Shown: one piece after another, positions 34,801-47,000 of the stretch
How the letters are laid out: each line of letters begins with the position of its first letter
Numbering within the stretch: the first letter of the stretch is position 1
NCBI GenBank assembly: GCA_017590115.1
Contig: JAGGNK010003336.1
Span: forward strand, 62,001-126,000
Source of the DNA: Montifringilla adamsi
Taxonomy: Eukaryota > Chordata > Aves > Passeriformes > Passeridae
DNA: 64,000 bases
Direction of reading: 5' to 3'
Program-made: the position numbers and the translations under genes
The notes under the pieces: model-generated
The model's input: only the letters and a program-made list of their open reading frames with translations
What the model was told of the DNA's origin: nothing
Databases searched by the model: none

Positions 34801-37429
34801 TTAAAATGCATGTTTTATTCCCTGCACTAATCTACATGGAAACTTAGAAGCTATACCTGTTGACTGCATGTTTTTTTTCTTTTTATTTCACCTTTTGCAA
34901 ATCTTACTATCTTAATTAATGGTTCTAATGAGCCTTACAGGTACTACTGAAATATATATCCCACCATGACAGGATGAAAACATTTTTGTTTCAATGTTTC
35001 AAATCCAACAATTTGTTTATGCACTTCGAGGTTAATTGCTTTTTGTGCCCTATTAAAGGGAGTGAGATGTCTTTTATGTAGAGAGCAATATAAATGTTTC
35101 ATGTTGTTAATTTTTGCATTAATGCATGGTAATGGAGTAAGGTATCAGTGGTTTTAGGAATATAGATTGGCTACTGGTACAATCCCACAGTTCCTTCAGT
35201 TCACTAAAGTTTTAGGTAGTTTTAGGTGTTGGTAATTAATTAAAAGTACATTTCATTTTGGCTTTTTTTTTTTTGGCCCTAATTCCTTAACAGGCAAGTA
35301 AAACCCAACCCAGGGATTGTGTTTTTGCCTGAACCAGTAATTCTGGATTTTGGAGGAAGACAAGCAGCGTGCTTCCCTGTGTGTTCACACAGGGTAATGC
35401 ACAACTGGGCCTTCGATTCCTTCTCATGCTTTCATCTTGGTGGCGAGACTCAGCTCAGTGTTTTTCTTCACATTGCAGTACCTTACTGCCATTTACTTTA
35501 CTGTAAGAGTTCTACCTTAGTTTTTGGTGCTTTCTTTTACAGGAAGAAACAGAGGTACAAACAAAACTTTCTTTCAGTCACTTTGTCATTTGTTTCTGTT
35601 ATTGGTGCAGACTCTCACAGTTGAAAATATGCAAAGTAAAAGTTAAATAATTGTCAGTTGGATGTTGGTTTTTTTTCACACCTTGTGCAATCCCCTTAAG
35701 TGTTTTCTAGATTTTGGTGTAACTTTTGGATACTTAAGCTGTGAACTCCCGACCATATTACCCTTGCATGCCCTTTCTATTTTGTGTTGTATTTATATTT
35801 TCTTATAGCAGACTCAGCTGTGCAGTTTTCTCAAACTTGGGAGCATGTTATATGAAATATGAAAAGTGAGACTTACATGGAATGAGTTTAACCCCCTAAG
35901 AGGAGCAGGAGTCATATAAGGAAAGAAGAAAAGGTGAAGTTCTTCTCACCATCTTCTATATCAAGTGTTTGGAAGCCTTTTGGTTATGCTTTGCTGAGGA
36001 TGACATCCCTTGTCACAGGAGATCTGAACCCTCACACTGCTGGTCACTGGACTCTGGTGCTTAATCAGGCATGGCAGCAGATTGCTGGCTGCCACCACTC
36101 TCAAAAGGGAAAAAGCCACTCTTCTCTGAAGTGTCATAAGGGAAGAAAGGGGTTGGAAGTGAGTTTAATCTGGGATAGAAGTGCCTGAAAATTAACAGAA
36201 CACTTCTTCAAAGGGACAGAATTGGGGAAACAGTGTCCAAGTAAGTGATAGCAAGATAAGTGCTTTGATATTGCTTTCTATAATGACCTTGCTGTGCTAG
36301 CAGTGAGACACCAAACACAGCCTCTGACCTGACTGTTTTTTCAGTTTCATTAGATGGTAGCACTGTCTGACAGTTTGTCTCAAATGTGCACAGGGCCATG
36401 GTGACTGCAGACTTCCTCATCCTTTCACTGAGCATAGGCACACGTGTGGAGGCTGAAGCAGTGGTTCTGTGCTGTTCCTTTTCTGAGCTGCTTTGACAAC
36501 TTGTAAACCAATTAGTGAGATTCTGCATCGAGTCTCACAGGCTTCTCTCTTCATCTTGAGCACTTCTGTGGCTCGAACAAAATAGCTTCAAGTTCTTTCT
36601 GAGGACTTCTATCTATGTTTTATTTCTGCTTCTGAGATGTTTTTTGAAATCTCTCCTGGTTAAGTCGTGACATATGCCACTGTTGCTATTTACTGATAGC
36701 CCCAGGGGCAGCAAGTACAGGTGTTGTTAAACATTGGTTTAGTACTGATTACAATCCTAGCAAGTGGCTGCTGTAGCTGCTTGTTTCAGATGTGTTTTGC
36801 TCTGGAACCCTTTGATATAAAAATAAAAATGTGCTGCCATTCCTTTGAAAAGAAATAGACCTTAGTTTGTATATTTTTGAATTTCATTAGGACCTTCAGA
36901 CCACTCTTATTAGACAGCCAGCATAAATCTTTGAAAGAATAGGGCCTGCTAGATAGACAGGTGAGCACTAAGGATGTTATTCACCAAAAGTTTTTGAACA
37001 TTCTAAATGAAAGTGTTACAGGAATGTAATCCAAGTAACAATAACATAAATAGTAGTTGTCCACTTAAGTTCTCTTCTTCCATGCACCCACTTCTTGAGT
37101 TTGCATCTGCTTGTAAGGACTGCTGTGTAGGACTTTGCCCTGTAGAATATCAGTTCTTCCCTTGAATACTTGGGGGTGGAAAAATCTGCATTGTCTCTGA
37201 ACCAGACATGAAACAATTGTCCAGTGTGCTGTCCTGTCAAGGTCCCACTGCTCATCACTCACTGCAGCTATTTCAGTACTTTCACTGTCCTTATTCTCTG
37301 CTCACTGTGGCTACTTCCACCTCGCTCCTCCCTTGTCAAAACTAACTTGTTGCAATGGGAATTCTTTATGTACATCATCCTTGGATCACTGATGGACCTG
37401 AAGTCCCCCAGTGTCTCACTTCTGTGTCC
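31846..37429. other. Unique DNA, CpG-rich at its start, no gene seen
   Basis: The first 120 bp or so (31846-31965) are GC-rich and contain several CpGs (GTCCGGCCGTG, AAGCGCCGCTCC). The remainder is AT-rich. No open frame exceeds 115 codons and none has recognised features. A 22-bp direct repeat lies at 33915-33936 and 34007-34028. No RNA gene was recognised. Confidence 0.5.
33915..34028. repeat. 22-bp direct repeat, 92 bp apart
   Basis: TAACAGCCCCAGAGGAGTCA followed by TT occurs at 33915-33936 and again at 34007-34028 without mismatch. Weaker resemblance of flanking phrases (TCAATGGAAG, GTGTCA) suggests an older tandem duplication of roughly 90 bp or more. Confidence 0.8.
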
Positions 37430-38165
37430 CTGGGGCAGGGACAGAGGAAATGGGGATTATGGTCAGTTCATCAAATCTCTGCTGTTCCTTCTTCCTCATG
37501 GAGAGGAGATCTTTCCCTACCCCAGCAGCAGACAGTGCTTCATGAACTTCTCCAGAGCGAGTCCTTCCTGAGGGCTGCAGGACCCTTCTCCACAGAGTGT
37601 GGTCCTTCAGGAACAGGCTGCTCCAGCATGGCTCACCTGGGGTCACAGGTCCTGCCAGTAAACCTGCTCTTCTGTGGGATTCTCCCTCCATAGTCCTGCT
37701 CCATTGTGGAGTTCCCAGGGTCAAAGCCTCCTTCAGGCACCCCCTGCTCCAGTATGGGGGCTACAGGGGCTGCAGGGGGATCTCTGATCCATGCTGGATC
37801 CCAGGGCTGCAGGGGGATGGATCTCTGGTCCATGCTGGAGCCCAGGGCTGCAGGGGGATGGATCTCTGGTCCATGCTGGAGCCCAGGGGCTGGGGGGGCA
37901 CAGCTGCCTCTCCCTGGCCTGCACCCTGGTCTTGGGGGAACCTCAGCTCCAGCACCTGGAGCAGCTCCTGCCCTGGGAACTGCGGAGCTGCTCCCCTCAC
38001 TTGTTCTCCTTAATCTGGGCTGCAGTTCTGCAGGGTTTTCCCCCTTCAATGTCACCAGGGGTGCTGTTGCTGATGGGCCCAGTCTTGTGTGTTCTGGAGT
38101 CACCTGGGACTGGCCAGAACTGGGGGAAGCTTCCGGCAGCTTCTCACAGAAGAAGCCCCCCAGCT
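37430..38165 (-). mobile_element. ERV-like avian dispersed repeat, minus strand
   Basis: On the minus strand this reads like a common avian LTR/ERV-associated repeat. It has GGCTTCTTCTGTGAGAAGCT at its 5' side, then repeated phrases based on CTGCAGCCC and GCTGGAGCAG-type words, then GAACAGCAGAGATTTGATGA and CTGACCATAATCCCCATT near 37470. Several frames stay open across it (156 codons minus, 200 and 145 plus), which reflects the repeated GC-rich units. No gag, pol or env motif is visible. I recall the pattern but cannot assign a family name, and the edges are approximate. Confidence 0.6.
37766..37885. repeat. 41-bp tandem repeat, about 3 copies
   Basis: Units begin GGGCTGCAGGGGGATGGATC and continue TCTGGTCCATGCTGGAGCCC. 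Copies start near 37766 (shortened, about 38 bp), 37804 and 37845, and the last two are essentially identical. The repeat lies inside the ERV-like element. Confidence 0.9.
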
Positions 38166-38539
38166 ACGAAAGCCTTCCCACACAAACCAAATATAATGCT
38201 GTTAAACTGTCAGTGTGCAAACTCTTAGGGTTAGGGATTATACATTTCAGGGAGGTGCAATTTCAAGTGCTCTTTGCCTCAAGTATTTACTCCTTGCTTT
38301 TACAGTGATTCTAAGAGTGATATTTTAATTTGAAGAGAGCAACACAGAAGTGTTGTCTGCTTGCAGGTAAGGATTGTTGTATTTTGTGATTCCCCATTTA
38401 GTGGCTTCTATTAGGGCACTGTGGAAGCCTGGCCACGCTGGGCAGTAATCACATTTGTGCTTAAAGGCAACAATAAAGGCAGACGTGGCAGACACAGCTC
38501 TGCAGAGTGACCTTGGCGAGGGCTGCCCAAGGCTCCGTG
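38166..38539. other. Short spacer between retroelements
   Basis: No gene recognised. It contains two TTAGGG-like words at 38225-38236, too few to be telomeric. Confidence 0.45.
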
Positions 38540-38880
38540 CTGTGGCACCGACCTTGTGAGAAACACGGTCACTCTTCTGTGAAAATTAAACAAGTTTAAC
38601 AAAGGACAGTAGGAGACAAAGACCACAGAGCAAAGGTTGTTATAGCCGAGTGCATCTTGGCACTCAGCCAAGGGCACACTGTAACTTTTGGGGATGCCCC
38701 TTAAATACCTTTTAATTCCATCAGCCTGTTGCATATTCATAGACCCTTATGCATGGGAAGCTTTTCCCCAAACTAGTTTACATGTTCCTAGAGCTGTTTA
38801 GCCTGGCTCCTCCTTGGCTCTGCCTTTTTAGAGCATGCAGATCCCTTGGCTGTGGTTTTAGTCCTTTTTTATCATCACCT
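38540..38880 (-). mobile_element. ERV LTR (ERVL-like), minus strand
   Basis: On the minus strand a TATA-like GTATTTAAGGGGC maps to about 38708-38696. It is followed by GCATCCCCAAAAGTTACAGT and a short stem-loop (arms 38645-38653 and 38660-38668). Then come TTTGTCTCCTACTGTCCTTT and GTTTAATTTTCACAGAAG. This order of promoter, R-region hairpin and U5-like tail matches an avian LTR pattern I recall. The ends are approximate and no target duplication was seen. Confidence 0.65.
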
Positions 38881-39263
38881 GCAGTTTCTGGGCCATGATG
38901 TACTCTGCCTTCAGAGGGTGAGTGCTGATGGCTGGCAGATGTGTCCAGGTGTGCTCACCCTGTGTGCATTGGCTGTTCTCCCATCCCAGCAGGCATTTTA
39001 ACACAAGCACACTGATATCAGCTATTTCCCTACTATGTCCAAGCTTAATTAACAACAGAAATAAAAACTAAATCTTTATAACAAATTTACTTTAACACCA
39101 CACATATAAAATCCATTTTAACGTTTGTGAAAAGCCAATATTATAATATGTATCTATAACAGACCACATTACCTGTGATGGCCCTGCCTGGGCCCTGAGA
39201 TAATCAGAGTTTGGAGGAACAGTGTGCAGGGGGCACCTCACGGCTGTCAGATTTCCACGCACT
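38881..39263. other. Short unique spacer, no gene seen
   Basis: AT-rich with nothing recognised. It separates two minus-strand LTRs. Confidence 0.5.
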
Positions 39264-39269
39264 CATTAC

Positions 39270-39633
39270 TTTTGTAAAAGCAGGCCACCCCATCGTCTGG
39301 GAAGAATGATGCATTTGACTGCATTGATTTAGAAGGTTAATTAATTACTTTATTATACTATATTATTCTATACTATATTACACCACATCTAAACTGAAAC
39401 TGAACAAGCACTCGACTGCACAAAATCTCGTGACTGTCTGCTGACAGCCTGGACACGCGCTTGGGCCTGACAGGCCAAGGAAACAAAACCCCTCACTCTG
39501 GGTAAACAATCTCCATGTTGCATTCCTCTTTGGCACAACACAGGAGCAGCAAATGAGATAAGAATTGTTTTGATCATTCTCTTTTCTGCTTTTCTCAGTG
39601 TTTTTCTCAGGTTCAGAGAATGTCAATCCCACG
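39270..39633 (-). mobile_element. Solo LTR, same family as the one at 19680
   Basis: On the minus strand this shares blocks with the 19680-20068 LTR in the same order: ACATTCTCTGAAC near the start, AACAATTCTTATCTC, GATTGTTTA(T/C)CC, a TATAGTATA-rich region and a polyadenylation signal (TTTATT on plus at 39349-39354). It ends CTTTTACAAAA. Flanks CATTAC (39264-39269) and TATTAC (39634-39639) look like a 6-bp target duplication with one mismatch. The 5' terminal TG appears mutated to CG. It is more diverged than, and lies in opposite orientation to, its relative. No internal ERV sequence adjoins it. Confidence 0.8.
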
Positions 39634-39639
39634 TATTAC

Positions 39640-40290
39640 CATGCTCTGTGTGCTGGATTCTGTGAGAACAAGAAGATCCACCTTGAGGCATATCAGCCTG
39701 TCTGGCTGGAGTTATTAGAGACCTTGACAGACTAAAGCAGTGTATTAAGAGCTTTCACTCTGATGATCCTCTTAAAAATGAGACTTCAGAATATCTAGTG
39801 CATAGCATGATTCATCTAAGACATCAAATAACATATGTTCTTAGCCTTTGATGGCAGTCCTAGTGTTATGCTTCAACTGAAAATTAAAATTAGTAATAAG
39901 TTTTTAAAATGCCAGATTTCTCTGCAGTATTTTTGCACGTACATCTTGTGAAGAGGTTGATTTCTGTAATCAGTCATTGAAGCAGAGAAGCGTTGCTGGA
40001 GCGAAGTAATTTTTAGGATAAAATATAAAAACATCACCCAAATGATAAGCTTGTTTTTCATGCTGAAAAGTAATTGAATGAAATAATCCTTTATAATGTT
40101 TTTGTGTCTGAGGTCTCTTATACTGCAGGTCCTGTCCCTTGACAGCAAACCATTTATCTGTCCTTAGCACCATCTTGTGAATCCCTGGCAGAGAAAATCT
40201 TTCCCAGGAGAGTGTGTGCTTGGGGATATTTTTATGAGAGGTAAAGCTGACTTCCCAGAATCTCAAACTTCATTCTTCCTTGTCCTCAAG
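39640..40290. other. Unique DNA, no gene seen
   Basis: Minus-strand frames of 91 and 98 codons overlap one another and show no recognised features. Confidence 0.5.
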
Positions 40291-40415
40291 TACAGAATCT
40301 CCTAAACTGGAAGGGACCCAGCAGGATCTTCCAGTCCTACCCCTTGCCTTGCACAGACACCCCAACAATCCCCCCTGTGAATCCCTGAGAGCCTTGTCCA
40401 AATTCCCTGCCTAGG
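40291..40415 (-). mobile_element. CR1 LINE fragment (3' end)
   Basis: Antisense CR1 tail of an older subfamily: TACAGAATCTCCTAAACTGG, AAGGGACCCAGCAGGATCTT, ACACCCCAACAATCCCCCCT and ATCCCTGAGAGCCTTGTCCA. Truncated near 40415. Confidence 0.9.
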
Positions 40416-40933
40416 AAACCCATTAGGATCCCATGTTTGTGATTTTAATGCAAAGTTTGCATAAGATTGATGCTGTTCCCAGAAGATATCTAAGTACTTG
40501 ATCTCCTTCCATAATGCCATCTTCCCAGATAATCTCACTGTCTGGTAACTGACTGCTCTGCATTTGGCAGCACAGAGGTAAAGTGTGATTTTTGTCAAGC
40601 TTATGTAACAGAAATGCCTTCAGTCTGATCGTTATGTACTGTTTGTCAGAAAAGAGCTTGAATAAATTACCACAGGTTTTGTGAAGGCATTTTCTCCTCA
40701 CGTAAAACATAAACACCCTGAAAATCATTTGATTCAAAGGTGCTTTACTTATTGCAGTTATCCTTCAGACAATGCCAGTTGTAAAACACAATTGCAATTC
40801 AAGAAATTAATTCACTCGAAGTAGTGTTGATCTTGTAATTTCTGATTTTAGGCAGTGTTATGAAGAATGAAATGCTAAAGACTATAATTATTTCTTAAAG
40901 TAACAGTGAGGGAAACACTGGAGGACTTGATCC

Positions 40934-40966
<33 letters not shown>

Positions 40967-43817
40967 CCTATACTTTGGTTGGTTTACTCAAAACTTTTAC
41001 TTACAGCTATTAACATTTTATTCATCAGTGCACTATTGTAGTTCTCTGCTGACAACAACAAAGATATCAACCTTTATCCCATGTCTTTTATTAGAAGACC
41101 CTAATTCACTGGTGGTTTGAGAGAGAAATATTTAGATTAAAGGCATGGAGTAGATTTTAAGATTCTCAGGGAAAAAAGGTGGCTTGTATCGAAAATTAAG
41201 TTAGAGATACTAAAGATTGTGATGGGCACTCATTATTGAACTTTTGTTTTGTATACAATGTGAATTTAGATCTATTTGTTTAAATTAGGACTTTGTTGGT
41301 ATAATTTGAATGACCAAATTTTGTTGCAAGCCAGTATCAGTTACAAATCTGGTCTGTTTGCATTTGTTGTCTCAGTGGAGATCTTATACACCAGACTTTT
41401 TTAGTCCTGTGAAATCTAGATCTGACAGATTTGCTCTCAAATTACCTGATATATTTCATGCATCCTGGAGGAATACCTTTAAAAAGGTATCCACACTGTG
41501 CTTTCTGTCCCTGCAGTAATAATGAGCTGCCTGTTTAGCTTTGAAGAGTTCTTTGTTTTATTTTCACAAGCAATTTTCTCTCTGTGCAAAAAGCACAGTT
41601 TTAATATTATGGTCTGAAGGAACCCTGGGCTTGAAAGAAGCTGTTGAAGGTTATGTGGTGCTTTATATCTGCGTCAAAATATCTGAAGAGGACACACACT
41701 CCCTGAATATTGTAAAGAAATGTGCTGGATTTAAAGCATCTGGTTGAGTGCTAAATGAATATTTGTCCTGCCAGTTGTATGGGTTTGGAGACCCTGAAAG
41801 GCAACTGAGGCAAAGATTCTGTGATAATGGTTGGCAAATATTTTGAATGTACATATGGGTGTTCCAAAAAATAACAGCTGCAGCAGACTGGGGTTTGGAA
41901 GCATTTAATAACTTATGATAAAAGAAGCCCATGTCAAAAATAAACCATGGCCTGCAGGTGTCTGTAGCTGTGTTGTCTGGCTTGAGCCAACAATATCCTG
42001 TAAACAGGAATTTTGTTATTTCTGGCTCTCATCCTTAGCTTTACACTCGTGACAGTAGTAAAGGAATGTTTGAGTATAAATATTTGTAAGTTTGGTAATT
42101 AATGATGTGATAAGTGAAGACAAGGGGAGCAAAACTGATCCTGTTGGCTTGAATTAATTATGATTTCACCTAAAGCAGAATTTCCACCAGCTGTTTAATG
42201 CTATACAGCTCATGCCTGTGAAATTAGCCATTTATTACCTTTAAACATGAGTAGAAAATGTCATAAAACATAGCTGGCAATTAACATAATCTTCATATCT
42301 CAGCATTTAGTGATATGCCAAGATAGTGTGTGCACTGCACTTAGATAAAATTCAGTAAATCATAACAGGTTATGGTAATATTCCTTGTAAAACTTGCCTC
42401 TTCATTAGAAATAGCTGATTATCATATATTGCTTTTCATGCATTATTCAGGGTTTTGTCTGATAAATCTTATGGGGAAACAAAATTTAGTTCAATGCTCA
42501 GCTCCTGTCTGTGGAGTTCTGACTGGAGGTCACAGTGCTTCAGGTGGTGGTTGAGTCAGTTCAGATTTTATTTCTGGCTTGAGTTTGTTTGCTGTGATGG
42601 GATGTATTAAAGACAGTGGAGCATTAATACTTTTTTATAATTTAATAGATGTGCTCTTAGCTTTAGTAAGAAGCAGAAATAGGAGACTCTTACTACTGGC
42701 ACCCACATGTGTGCACAAAGTGCTCAGGTGCACATTGGCTTCAATTTGAACCATGAGTTGGTGCCCTTTGAGCAAACCTGGAAATTTATAGCTCAGCCTA
42801 GTCCTGTTAGGGTTGAGATATTCACAAAAAAGGGAAATCAATTGTTCATATTTTTACTAAATATATTTGACCTATAATGCTGGAAATAAAGGTTACACTA
42901 TTAAATCATTCATTTCTGCATTCTTATGTTATTTGCTTAATTTTCCCTTAAAAGGAATAAGTCCAGATTTTTACAACATCTGGTATATTTACAGCAATTA
43001 GTTCTGTAGAGGTTGTGCTGCTGTCATTCTAAATTGCAAAGTCCACACACACACAAATTGGAACTAGAAATGATTTAGTCAATGAGTAAGTAGTTTATCT
43101 TACTCACATGAATTGGAAAGGTATCAAATCTGATAGGTGCAGCTGTTTTGATGCTGTTTGATTAAAATAGAGGTTTTTATAAGTGCTGAATCTTTTAAGC
43201 ATGAACATTAAACAACTGATGTAAGTATTGTTCAGTAAGATTGCTTTCTTTGAATAGAATATATAGCAATATATAGGAATTGTTGATAAAAGAATGCAGA
43301 ATAAAATACACGTTTACTTGTAAAATGGGTGTTCTTATGAAATAAATGGACCAATTATAATACTAAGGCTACTTGTGTGGAAAAAGGTGATTTATCTTTC
43401 AAGTTATCTTGTAGACATAAAGGTTACGGTCAACATCATTCTGTTAAGTCATTTGACAATTTTTGTTTTCAACTCTAATAACATTGAAAAGCATTTACAG
43501 GACCTACCTTAGTGTATTTCCAACAACATAAGAACTATGTATATTAGTTGTCTCAAATTGCTTATTATTGGCATAGATTTTGACACCAAAGACAATGACC
43601 TGTGCCAAATCCACTGTATTATGTCCATACAGTGATCAGTAACTGCTCAAATACAGACTTTGGAAAAAGGTTCAGTAACAGAGAAATACTTTTCAATTAT
43701 GGAAATGTCAGTACTTCCAGTGAAGCTGCTGTAATTTTCTAGTATGGGAAAGCTAATTGGTAGTGTAAGGTGTGTTGTATTGATAGTGGTAAAACATGTC
43801 ACACACACACAAATTGA
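40416..43817. other. AT-rich unique DNA, no gene seen
   Basis: No gene recognised. An A26 homopolymer lies at 40934-40959. The stretch at about 42120-42370 is rich in TAATTA-, TTTAAT- and CATTTA-like words and free of repeats, which may indicate conserved non-coding DNA; this cannot be tested here. A (CA)n run lies at 43800-43811. Confidence 0.5.
40934..40959. repeat. A26 homopolymer
   Basis: Twenty-six consecutive A residues followed by GAGAAAACC. No retrocopy or target duplication is visible beside it, so it is listed as a homopolymer only. Confidence 0.9.
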
Positions 43818-44038
43818 TAATCACAGAATCCCAGGAGGTTTGGGTTGGAGGGGATCTTAAAAGCNTGTGCTGTCCCTCCAGCCCTTGGCAATTGTCTCTC
43901 TCCATCTTTCTTGCAGCTCCTTCAGGCCCTGCAGGGCCACCCTGAGCTCAGCCCAAAGCTTCTCCTGTGCAGGTGAACAATCCCAGCTGTGCCAGCCTTT
44001 CCTCCCAGCAGAGCTGCTCCATCCTCTGCTCATCCTCA
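43818..44038 (-). mobile_element. CR1 LINE copy with internal deletion at an N
   Basis: The 3' tail AATCACAGAATCCCAGGAGG...GGGATCTTAAAAGC runs to an N at 43865. After TGTGC the copy continues with TGTCCCTCCAGCCCTTGGCA and onward to the CATCCTCTGCTCATCC end. Compared with the 59.3-59.8 kb copy, about 240-260 bp are missing exactly at the N. The part after the N matches that copy closely. The deletion could be real or an assembly join. Confidence 0.9.
43865..43865. other. Single ambiguous base inside CR1
   Basis: One N marks the point where a CR1 copy skips about 250 bp. It suggests an unresolved assembly join. Confidence 0.9.
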
Positions 44039-47000
44039 TGATGTGCAGTGTAGTAATATATGAAATATTACTTGCCATTTTGATGACCACGTCAAGAATG
44101 GAATTCTAGGGAACACCTGCACTGTGCCCCTGTCCGTGTAGGTATAAAAACATGTACAACTCTTCAGTAATGGAATACACAAGCCTTGAAATCTGTTTAA
44201 ATCTTTGGAGTTGCACTTTTCCTCTACCTGACCAAGAAAGTTTGCTTGCTCAAGTACACAAGAATGGACAACAAAAGTATGTATTATGGAAAAGTACTTA
44301 AAATAGCTTGTTAGAAGTAAAAAAGATGTATTTGTGAAATTCCCCTCCATTTTTCAGCAATTAGTTACTGTAGCTTTTGTCAGTGTAATGTACAATTTAA
44401 GTTTGTTTGTTTGTTTGTTTTTTGAAGTGTTCAGTAAGGTATTTAATTTGCTGTCTGCACTGATCAGGGGTTTGCATTTGGCTGGCAAAGAATTCATGTG
44501 CTCAGTTAATGTTCTTTATTATCTTGAACAGTCTGATTATGTTTTATGTCACTGCATGCAGTAAACCTGAGACTGCTGCTGAGTTGTGGATGTGAGATTT
44601 ACAGAGCAAATGCCTTTAAATCAGAAATGTGAAATGCAGAAAAAACAGCAGTTTAAACTAGTCAGGAGTGCATCAGCAGTTTAACAGCTTTTGTGTAAAC
44701 AGGTGTTTGCAGCTGGCCAGGCATTGAGATAAATGGTGAAGCAAGTGTGCTTGAAAGCTTTCCTCTGACAATCCCTAGACAAAGGCAGCCTTTGTGACCT
44801 CTTCATGTCTTGTTTTCACAGCAAACCCACGGAGACACAGAAACGTGCTCGCAGCGCAGGGCTGGGACGCCTGGGAGTGTTTCCCTCTGAGTGGTGCTGT
44901 TCAGTGATTTATTGTTTGAAATGTCTCCCCGCACATGGGACCAAGGCAGACTCAGAGCAGCAAAGGGATCACTTACGATGTGTGATAACAACGGATCTCA
45001 ACCCTTGTGTTCTCATCACTTTTCTGCTCTTTTTAAATAGAGGAATTTAGGAACTGTGCAGTTCTCTGCTTCAAAGCAAATTAGCAGAACTGGAGTCAGT
45101 GGAACTGTTTTCAGCTCCCATGTGTCTACCCCAGAGTTAGAAATAGGCCATATTTTTAGGTAGAACTTGAGTATAAAATATTAATCTGCAGTCCTGAGTA
45201 GCAAAGATGTCCAAGGAAAGTCTGTCTGTTGTTGATACCATAACTCTGGATATGTAATAGCAGTTTAGTAGCAGAAGAAGTGGGTAAAGGTATTGCCCCT
45301 GAGGATTTCTGATGTTATTCCACACTAGTTTTTCATCACTTGAGGTAATTGGGGTAGCTCTTTGTGCCAGTATGGTTCTATACCAAAATACTTTCGTGGC
45401 CTACAGACTGAAAGATGGAAAGTTTGCATTTTGCAGTGTTAAAATTATGACATTTTAAAAGAGAAAGTTTATCCACAACTGTTAAGAGTGACTCAGCTTT
45501 CAATGCTTCTGTCTCTGGTTGCTTTTTACATTCGAGTTCCAATCTTAATCCATGCAATTATTTGATTTGTGAGCTTTCACCTGAATGATATTTGCAGCCA
45601 GTAGAAATTTGCTTTGTTTTGTACAAGGTAGAGTTGCTCCAGGTTAGCTGAGAATGTTGGTCTGCAAAACTTTTAGCTCCTGTCTTGAATCCTTGAGATT
45701 TTCTACCCTAGAGAAGATAAGCTTTACAGGAGGACACCCAAGAGATGCCAGAGCTTTAAAATAGTGGTTTACAAAAGATAATAAATTAATGTATACTTTT
45801 GGATTTAATTTTTCTGATTAATATACTGGGTTTTAATCACCATGACTTTTTATATAGATGCTTTCAAATGCAAATTAATGTAAGCAAGTGGGAGAATACG
45901 TACAGAGAACACTAAAAAATGGCAGTTATGCACTGTGTAGGATCTCCTGTGAGGAAGAGCTGCTGGGAGGAGGATAATCCTGCCAAGGAAATCCCTAATG
46001 AGCCATATTTTGTCCAGCTAGATGTTACCTCTCCCTGTGGACGTACATATATGAAATGATTTTCACTACTGTTCCTAGGATGTATAATGCAAGAACCTGA
46101 TGTGTGTAAAATCCTTCTCTAATGCTCTGAGGAGGTAATTTATAGTTCTATTTGATGTTTAGGTAAGATGCTTGCTCTATCAAATATGGTGATTAGTCCC
46201 TCCTGAATATAAGAGAGGGATTTCTGGCAACAGAATTCTGTTTGACTGTAAAGCCTTGGAGGCTGGAAAGAAATCCGTCATACAAAAAATGTCTCTATAT
46301 AGCTGCTCATCCACCAGATTCTAAAAAGAACCTCTAAGCTGTCAAAAAGTACAATATGATAAAAGCAGGAATGATGAAAAGGAAATGGCACCTTGCAGCT
46401 GACCGTATAAAAGCATAAATTCCTCCTGGGACTTCTGCATATAAAAGATAGGTTTCACTACTTTTCTAAGAACACTGGATCACATTAACTTATTCAAATA
46501 GGAGGTCAGATCACAGTGTTTAGGTTTAAAGCTGTCCCACACAGCCCTTGATAAGAAAAAATTGACAAATCACACTTTTGAATAAACTCATTTTAATCCT
46601 TTTCTTCCTTTTGAAGTAATAAAAAATATCCCTGTCATGCAGTTGCCATTGCATTTAATAGCTGTCATTTAGTGAAATGGAAAAATGATATCAGAACATA
46701 ATGCCTTCAAATATGGCTAATAGCATTTTACATGAGGAAAAATACTTTTATTTTACATGAATATGGCTGTTAGTCTATGATTATTATTGAGAATTTTACT
46801 GCTTTGCCTATTGCAGCAGAGTGATAAGAACAGCTATAACTCCTGTCATCTGTGTATAAAGACAGAGATTACTTTTCCTTAAGTTCTATATAATTTTAAG
46901 AGCTTGACAAATTCTTGGCCACTTATCACTTTATAACATTTTTATTTGGTATAGTAAGCAAAATATCCCAAATTGTATTTTAAAACAATGCAGTGATTTC

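Noticed and set aside
38225..38236. TTAGGG repeats as interstitial telomere
   Set aside because: Only two adjacent units are present, which is expected by chance.
37633..38308. 156- to 200-codon frames on both strands
   Set aside because: They follow the 41-bp tandem repeat and ERV-like element. No protein motif is visible and both strands are open.
40934..40959. A26 as the tail of a processed pseudogene
   Set aside because: No coding-like or RNA-like sequence precedes it and no flanking target duplication was seen.
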